From contig JADHWW010000035.1 of NCBI GenBank assembly GCA_016783285.1, forward strand, positions 1 to 18,817: a DNA stretch of 18,817 nucleotides, written 5' to 3'. Of the stretch, positions 13,835 through 18,817 are shown one piece after another; position 1 is the first letter of the stretch; each line of letters begins with the position of its first letter. The position numbers were made by a program, and so were the translations under genes. The notes under the pieces are model-generated. The model saw nothing but the letters and a program-made list of their open reading frames with translations, was not told the DNA's origin and did not search any database. The stretch is from Anaerolineae bacterium (GTDB taxonomy: Bacteria; Chloroflexota; Anaerolineae; B4-G1).

Positions 13835-15294
13835 CCGAGCCTCTGATCTTTGAAATTTCCCACCCTGGCCGGTGCGCCACTGTGCTGCCGGAGCCGGACG
13901 TGCCGTTGAGCGACCTGCCGGAGGGATTGGTGCGCGACGGTCTGCCGCTACCCGAGGTCAGCGAGCCAGACCTGATCCGCCACTATACCCACCTCTCCCA
14001 GGTGAATTACGGGGTGGACGTCGGCTTTTATCCCTTAGGCTCGTGTAGCATGAAGTACAACCCAAGAATCAACGAGGAGGTGGCCCGTCTGCCGGGCTTT
14101 GTTTGCCTCCACCCCTACCAGGACGAGGAGACGGTGCAAGGGGCGCTTTTTTTGATGTACCACCTGCAAGAGTTCCTCAAAGAGATCGGCGGGTTCGCGG
14201 CGGTCAGTTTGCAGCCGGCGGCGGGGGCCCACGGCGAGTTGACCGGCGTGCTGATGATGCGCGCCTATCATCTGGACCGGGGGGACGTAGAGCGAGACGT
14301 GATATTGGTCCCGGACTCGGCCCACGGCACCAACCCGGCCACCACGACGATGAGCGGCCTGCGGGTGGTGGAGATTCCCTCCGACGAGCGGGGCAACGTG
14401 GACCTGGCGGCGTTGGAAGCGGCCTGCCAGGAGCACAGCGACCGGCTGGTGGGCATGATGCTGACCAATCCCAATACGCTGGGGCTTTTTGACGAACACG
14501 TGGAGCAGATCACGGGCCTGGTGCACGAGCACGGGGGGCTGATGTACGGCGACGGGGCGAATATGAATGCTCTCCTGGGCATCGCCCGTCCCGGCGACCT
14601 GGGCTTTGACGTCCTCCACTACAACCTGCACAAGACCTTTAGCACCCCTCACGGTGGCGGCGGCCCCGGCTCCGGGCCGGTCGGCGCGGCTCCTTCCCTG
14701 GCCGACTTTTTACCCACCCCCATTGTGGCAGTGGATGCCGAACAGTCGGACGACGAAGCCGAGTTCTACACATTCGCCAGCCCGCCCAAGTCCATTGGCC
14801 GGGTGAAGGCGTTCTACGGCCAGTTCGGGGTGTTGGTAAAGGCCTACACCTACATTCGTATGCTGGGAGCGGAGGGGCTGCGCCGGGTGGCCGAGTATGC
14901 CGTGCTCAACGCCAACTATGTGATGAGCCAGGTCAAGGATACCTACCCGCTGCCCTACGACCGTACCTGCATGCACGAGTTCGTCCTGGCTGGGCCACCA
15001 AAGGATGTGCAGGCCGCCGGCGTGCATACGATGGACGTGGCCAAGCGGCTGATGGATTTCGGCTTCCACCCGCCCACGGTCTATTTTCCCTTGATCGTCC
15101 CCGAGGCACTGATGATCGAGCCGACGGAGACGGAGAGCAAGGAGACGTTGGACGAGTTCGCCGAGGCGCTGGTGCGCATCGTCGAAGAGGCTCGCACAGA
15201 CCCCGATCTACTCCACGAGGCGCCCCACAATACGCCAGTGCGGAGGCTGGACGAGGTGCGAGCGGCCAAGGAGTTGGTGCTGCGCTACGAGTAG
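13831..15294 (+). CDS. gcvPB: Glycine dehydrogenase (decarboxylating) subunit 2, P protein beta
   Basis: A 487-residue, PLP-binding half of the split P protein. K268 in [20 protein letters not shown] is the PLP lysine. Other signatures are [54 protein letters not shown] and [12 protein letters not shown]. The length matches subunit 2 in other bacteria. It starts with GTG 13831 inside the gcvPA stop, with a GAGGAGG ribosome site in the last codons of that gene. It is last in the operon: an intrinsic terminator begins 20 bases after the stop. The T protein needed by the complex is encoded convergently as part of a fusion. Confidence 0.96.
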   Translation: MTEPLIFEISHPGRCATVLPEPDVPLSDLPEGLVRDGLPLPEVSEPDLIRHYTHLSQVNYGVDVGFYPLGSCSMKYNPRINEEVARLPGFVCLHPYQDEETVQGALFLMYHLQEFLKEIGGFAAVSLQPAAGAHGELTGVLMMRAYHLDRGDVERDVILVPDSAHGTNPATTTMSGLRVVEIPSDERGNVDLAALEAACQEHSDRLVGMMLTNPNTLGLFDEHVEQITGLVHEHGGLMYGDGANMNALLGIARPGDLGFDVLHYNLHKTFSTPHGGGGPGSGPVGAAPSLADFLPTPIVAVDAEQSDDEAEFYTFASPPKSIGRVKAFYGQFGVLVKAYTYIRMLGAEGLRRVAEYAVLNANYVMSQVKDTYPLPYDRTCMHEFVLAGPPKDVQAAGVHTMDVAKRLMDFGFHPPTVYFPLIVPEALMIEPTETESKETLDEFAEALVRIVEEARTDPDLLHEAPHNTPVRRLDEVRAAKELVLRYE

Positions 15295-15313
15295 TGGGAT
15301 AGCCCAGTTGGTG

Positions 15314-15347
15314 AGAGCCCATCCCAGGTACGGGATGGGCTCTTTTT
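15314..15347 (+). terminator. Intrinsic terminator of the gcv operon
   Basis: AGAGCCCATCCC, loop AGGTAC, GGGATGGGCTCT: a 12-bp GC-rich stem running into a T-run (15343-15347). Confidence 0.9.
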
Positions 15348-15356
15348 GCGCGCCTG

Positions 15357-15459
15357 GCGAATGAATTCGCGGCAACATCTGCCAAGTCGCCCTGCGGCGA
15401 CTAGGAGAATCGGCGCAGGGCGATTTTGCAAGCGTTACACGCGGTTTCAACCGCCGTGT
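15357..15459. repeat. Cluster of short palindromes between the convergent genes
   Basis: GCGAAT-GA-ATTCGC (15357-15370), AGTCGCC-CTGC-GGCGACT (15385-15402) and a 10-bp, one-bulge stem ACACGCGGTT/AACCGCCGTGT with a TC loop (15437-15459). Two have the two-base GA/TC centre also seen in the 94-bp array. No T-run marks a - strand terminator for the fusion gene, although the last hairpin lies 30 bases beyond its stop. Confidence 0.5.
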
Positions 15460-15488
15460 GGCTATTCCCGTGAGTGTTTACTGAGGCA

Positions 15489-18400
15489 CTATCGTCCGCG
15501 TCGCATAAACCGGCTCACCACCGTGGCCTCGTTGCTCATCACCAGCCGGTTGCCCACCTCCAGTTCCTCGTAAGGTTTCTCCCAACCCTCGCGCGTGGGG
15601 TGCGGAAAGATGTTGATCTCCGTTCCCTTTTTGGCGTGGCGCTGGTCAACGTGGGCCAGGCCCACCAGGTAGCCCCGCGTGTCCATCGCGCACGAGGTCA
15701 CTTGACCGATGACCCGCCCGTGGCTCTCGGTGATCACATCTTCCTGTTTGGGAACGCGCACACCTTTCTCCTCGATGCGGAAGCGCACTATGGTCATCTT
15801 GCGTTGCTGGGCGTGCGCGATGTAGGCCCGCCGCCCGATGAAGAAGGGCTTGTGCAGTTTGACGTAGCCGGCAAAGCCCGCGTCGTCGGGGCGCAGGTGC
15901 AGCGGCCCCGCCAGTTCATGGCCGTAAAGCGGCAGCCCAGCCTCGATGCGCAAACTGTTACGGGCTCCCAATCCGATGGGTCGCAGCCCGAATGGGGCGC
16001 CAACCTCCATCAATTGCTCCCATAACGTGCCCATCATGTCGGGATGGATCAGAATCTCGAACCCCATCCGCTCGCCGGTGTAGCCGGTGCGGGCGATGAT
16101 CAGGTCAAAGACGCCGCCGGGGGCCCGGCTGGATGGGATGAGAGCTTCCATCACTTTAGTTCGCTTCAGCGCCAGTAGTCGCCCCTGTATCTCGGCGGCG
16201 GCGCTGGAGGGTGGGGCGGTATCGAGCAGGGCCAGCAGGATGTCGCGGGAGCGGGGGCCCTGGAGGGCCAGATCGGCCAGCCAGGCGTAACTCTCGTGAG
16301 GATCGTGCAGGTCTCGCAGTTTGGCCTGGAAACTTTCTCGCACCCAGGGCCGCAGGTCGTCTATGCGCACCGCTCGCTCGTTCACCGCCTGCAGCCAGGC
16401 CCAATTCTTTTCCATGTTGGCGGCATTGACCACCACCAGGTAGCGGGCCGGGCTGAGCATATAGATCATCAGGTCATCTATGACCCGGCCGTCGGGGGAC
16501 AGGAGGTACGAGTACAACGACTCGCCGGGCCGGAGGCTGTTCACGTCGTTGGTGGTCACCAGGTTGAGAAAGTAGGCGGCGTGGGGGCCGCTCGCCTCCA
16601 GGAGCCCCATGTGGGAGACGTCAAAAAGGCCGGCCGCGCCGCGCACTGCCCGGTGCTCATCGCTGATGGAGGTGTACCACAGTGGCATCTCCCACCCGGC
16701 GAAGGAGGCCATTTTCGCCCCGTGCTGGACGTGCCAGTCAAAAAGAGGCGTGCGACGCGGGGGCCGCTCCGTCTCCTGCCACTCAAAGGGCGGGAGCGGC
16801 TCCCCGGCCGGGTCGGCATAGCCGGGGGCGGAGAGGCCGATGAAGTAAGGTTTGTGTGAGAGCGGCGGCGTGAACTTTTTCTGTTCAAGACTTCGGAAGT
16901 CTTCCGAGACTTCCGAAGTCTGAGGCCCCAGGTCGCGCACAACGACTGGCCCCGGCAGTTTGGCCCACAGGTCGGTGTCGTCGAAGCGCACGTAGCCGTC
17001 GGAGAGATCGCGCAGCCAGGCCAGAACCCGCCGCGCCCGGTCAGCCGACACGATCAGCCGGTAGCGGTTGTGGCCAAAGCCGGGCCGCTGGACCAGGCCA
17101 GGACTCATCACCTGCCCGTCCCGCTCCAGCAGTGTTACCGCCTGCCAATCTCCTTGCTTGAGGTCAGCGATATCTACCGGCGTGATTTGTTCGACAAAGG
17201 CGGCGGCCGTGTTCCCCTCGACCTCGATCAGTCTGTATCCTGTCTCCTGCTGGCGCAGTTCAGGCATCAGGCAGTGATGAGGGTAGCCGCTGTGAGGGAG
17301 TTCAAAGTCAATCCCGGCCCGTTCAGCCAGTTCGGCCACTTTGACGCGCAGTTCCTCCAACACGTCAAAGTCTATCTTGCCCCGGTAGGCTCGCCTGCGT
17401 ACGCTGGTGTAGGTGAACGGCTCGGTGGCTTTCATCGCGCGGGCGATGACGGCGGCGATCTGCTCCATCTCCGGTTCCCGCATCCCGCGTTGGGTGACCC
17501 AGGGGGTGCCCAGGCGGATGCCGCTGGGGTAGGCGGCTGTTTTGTCGCCGGGGATGGTGTTTTTGTTGACGACGATGCCCACCATGTCGAGGATCGCCGC
17601 CGTGACGCCGCCCATCAGTGGCGTGCCATCCCGCCCCTGGATCGTCTTGCAGTCGAGGAGCAGCAGGTGGGTCTCGGTGCCGCCGCAGGGGACGCGCAGA
17701 TCGTGCGCGGTGAGCGCGCGGGCGAGCGCGGTGGCGTTGGTCACGATCTGGTGCTGGAGATGGTGGAACTGCTCGGTTTGGGCCAGGCGAAAGGCGACGG
17801 CCATCGCGGCGAACTTGTTGACGTGGGGGCCGCCCTGGAGGCCGGGGAAGACAGCGTGGTCAATCTTCTGCGCCAGGCCGGGGGCGGTGGTGAGGATGCA
17901 GGCCCCGCGCGGGCCGCAGAGTGTCTTGTGGGTGGTAAAGGTGACGATATCGGCGTATCCCAGTGGGGTGGGGAACGCGCCGGCGATGACCATACCGGCC
18001 ACGTGAGCGACGTCGGCCAGGAGGTAGGCCCCCACCCTGTCGGCGATCTGGCGGAACTTGGCCCAGTTGGGCAGGCGCGGGTAGGATGTGTACCCGGCAA
18101 TGATCATTTTGGGCCGGTACTCCAACGCCAGTTCCTCGATCTCGTCATAGTCCAGCAACTCTGTCTGCTCGTTGACGTGGTAGGAGACGACGTTGTACAG
18201 TTTGCCCGACAAGTTGACCGGGCTGCCGTGTGTGAGGTGGCCGCCGTGGGGCAGCGCTAACCCCATGATGGTGTCGCCCGGCTTGAGCAGCGCCTGCTGG
18301 ACGGCGGTGTTGGCCGGCGCGCCGGAGAGAGGCTGGACGTTGACGTAGATCTGGTCGGCGGGGATGTCGTTGGTAGCGAATGCCTCGGCGCAACGACGGC

Positions 18401-18728
18401 GGGCCAGCGATTCGATCACGTCGGCGTACTCCACGCCCCGGTAGTAGCGCCGGTCACCGTAGCGGCGGTAGTAGGCCAGGTGGTGCTCATAGTCCAGAAT
18501 CTCATCCTCGGCCAGCCAGCGGGTCTCTGGGTTGGGGTATCCCTCGGCGTAGATATTCATCAGCGCCGAGCCCAGCGCCTCCCGCACCGCCCACGGCGAA
18601 CTGCTCTCCGAGGGGATCATGATCAACTTGCGGGCCTGTCGTTCCTTCTCCAGGTCAATCAGTTGGGCCACGGCCGGATCGAGCGCGGACAGGTTGCCGC
18701 GAAAGAGAAAGTCATCGCGCACAGACAT
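15489..18728 (-). CDS. glyA-gcvT: Fused serine hydroxymethyltransferase and glycine cleavage T protein
   Basis: A 1079-residue protein. Residues 1 to about 445 are SHMT (serine + THF to glycine + methylene-THF): IMIPSESSSPWAVREALGS, PLSGAPANTAV, LADVAHVAGMVIAGAF, and the PLP lysine K268 in TTHKTLCGPRG. Residues from about 657 to the end are aminomethyltransferase GcvT: GAKMASFAGWEMPLWY, FDVSHMGLLEASGP, VIDDLMIY (D751/D752, including the expected catalytic aspartate), ARTGYTGERMGFEI and NSLRIEAGLPLYGHEL. Between them, about 490-602 resembles a decayed GcvT folate-binding half (LIEVEGNTAAAFVEQITPVD). Then comes a repeat-derived linker and a proline-rich stretch. GGAGG (18738-18734), five bases from ATG 18728, fixes the start. 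From memory, this fusion occurs in Anaerolineae. It fits metabolically: both halves handle methylene-THF and glycine. Confidence 0.93.
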   Translation of the reverse strand: MSVRDDFLFRGNLSALDPAVAQLIDLEKERQARKLIMIPSESSSPWAVREALGSALMNIYAEGYPNPETRWLAEDEILDYEHHLAYYRRYGDRRYYRGVEYADVIESLARRRCAEAFATNDIPADQIYVNVQPLSGAPANTAVQQALLKPGDTIMGLALPHGGHLTHGSPVNLSGKLYNVVSYHVNEQTELLDYDEIEELALEYRPKMIIAGYTSYPRLPNWAKFRQIADRVGAYLLADVAHVAGMVIAGAFPTPLGYADIVTFTTHKTLCGPRGACILTTAPGLAQKIDHAVFPGLQGGPHVNKFAAMAVAFRLAQTEQFHHLQHQIVTNATALARALTAHDLRVPCGGTETHLLLLDCKTIQGRDGTPLMGGVTAAILDMVGIVVNKNTIPGDKTAAYPSGIRLGTPWVTQRGMREPEMEQIAAVIARAMKATEPFTYTSVRRRAYRGKIDFDVLEELRVKVAELAERAGIDFELPHSGYPHHCLMPELRQQETGYRLIEVEGNTAAAFVEQITPVDIADLKQGDWQAVTLLERDGQVMSPGLVQRPGFGHNRYRLIVSADRARRVLAWLRDLSDGYVRFDDTDLWAKLPGPVVVRDLGPQTSEVSEDFRSLEQKKFTPPLSHKPYFIGLSAPGYADPAGEPLPPFEWQETERPPRRTPLFDWHVQHGAKMASFAGWEMPLWYTSISDEHRAVRGAAGLFDVSHMGLLEASGPHAAYFLNLVTTNDVNSLRPGESLYSYLLSPDGRVIDDLMIYMLSPARYLVVVNAANMEKNWAWLQAVNERAVRIDDLRPWVRESFQAKLRDLHDPHESYAWLADLALQGPRSRDILLALLDTAPPSSAAAEIQGRLLALKRTKVMEALIPSSRAPGGVFDLIIARTGYTGERMGFEILIHPDMMGTLWEQLMEVGAPFGLRPIGLGARNSLRIEAGLPLYGHELAGPLHLRPDDAGFAGYVKLHKPFFIGRRAYIAHAQQRKMTIVRFRIEEKGVRVPKQEDVITESHGRVIGQVTSCAMDTRGYLVGLAHVDQRHAKKGTEINIFPHPTREGWEKPYEELEVGNRLVMSNEATVVSRFMRRGR
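16888..16921. repeat. Perfect 15-bp hairpin in the GlyA-GcvT linker
   Basis: AGACTTCGGAAGTCT, loop TCCG, AGACTTCCGAAGTCT: a perfect inverted repeat. It encodes about QTSEVSEDFRSL (residues 603-614) between the middle domain and the T-protein half. The arm is itself nearly palindromic. Confidence 0.85.
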
Positions 18729-18747
18729 AATCACCTCCGGGATGTTG

Positions 18748-18776
18748 CTCATAGTTGTTGCGTTGGTGAGGTGCAA
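18748..18776 (-). promoter_or_regulatory. Possible promoter of glyA-gcvT
   Basis: On the - strand: TTGCAC (18776-18771), a 17-base spacer, TATGAG (18753-18748). Both elements are weak, but the position, just after a terminator and before the ribosome site, is right. The leader would be only about a dozen bases. Confidence 0.35.
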
Positions 18777-18777
18777 C

Positions 18778-18811
18778 AAAAAAGCGGGGGCCTACAAGCC
18801 CCCGCCTTTTT
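18778..18811 (-). terminator. Terminator at the right edge, likely bidirectional
   Basis: GCGGGGGC (18784-18791), a six-base loop, GCCCCCGC (18798-18805). On the - strand a run of six T follows; on the + strand C then five T follow. It probably ends a - strand gene lying beyond the window, which would isolate glyA-gcvT as its own transcription unit. Confidence 0.8.
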
Positions 18812-18817
18812 CTGTTT

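Noticed and set aside
15295..15345. tRNA-like segment (TAGCCCAGTTGGTGAGAGC resembles a D-arm)
   Set aside because: No anticodon arm or T-arm follows. The sequence is better explained as the terminator stem of gcvPB.
16087..18260. Long + strand frames opposite glyA-gcvT, including one of 396 codons
   Set aside because: They mirror a confidently identified gene in high-GC sequence and show no recognisable protein features.

Overview
This GC-rich bacterial window has long, densely packed housekeeping genes and unusually many short repeats and hairpins, several of them inside genes. The gene set points to Chloroflexota, probably an Anaerolineae-like lineage. The clues are a SecA of about 1250 residues with lineage-type insertions, a fused serine hydroxymethyltransferase/aminomethyltransferase, a split glycine decarboxylase (gcvPA/gcvPB), and a winged-helix gene followed by a single-domain KaiC-like ATPase. 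This placement is inferred from remembered family patterns, not from a search.

Layout. Positions 2-88 hold the likely 3' end of an upstream gene containing a 24-bp tandem repeat. An alpha-oxoamine synthase (158-1351) and an RlmI-type 23S rRNA methyltransferase (1386-2576) follow on the + strand. A RelE/ParE plus Phd/YefM toxin-antitoxin pair lies convergently on the - strand (2556-3159), with a near-consensus promoter and a candidate operator. Next come secA (3367-7122), a small winged-helix gene (7136-7591) and a KaiC-like ATPase (7690-8451). A gene-free stretch of 440 bp follows and holds a four-copy, 94-bp tandem array that can fold into hairpins. Two small membrane-protein genes and argS (8892-11262) are chained by ATGA stop/start overlaps. 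Then come dcd, a tRNA-Val(UAC) and the glycine cleavage genes gcvH-gcvPA-gcvPB, ending at a clear intrinsic terminator. The - strand from 18728 to 15489 encodes a GlyA-GcvT fusion.

How the genes work together. GcvH, GcvPA, GcvPB and the T-protein half of the fusion supply the H, P and T parts of glycine cleavage. The SHMT half interconverts serine and glycine using the same methylene-tetrahydrofolate. The L protein (dihydrolipoamide dehydrogenase) is not in the window. ArgS, tRNA-Val, RlmI, SecA and Dcd are core translation, secretion and nucleotide functions. The winged-helix, KaiC-like and two membrane genes could form a regulatory or signalling module, but this rests only on adjacency.

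The most unusual content is repetitive: the 94-bp array (8494-8861); a nested repeat with units of 24, 51 and 78 nt, always a multiple of 3, inside secA and at the start of the winged-helix gene; heptamer arrays at gene junctions; and perfect hairpins in coding sequence or between genes. ArgS also lacks both histidines of its HIGH motif.
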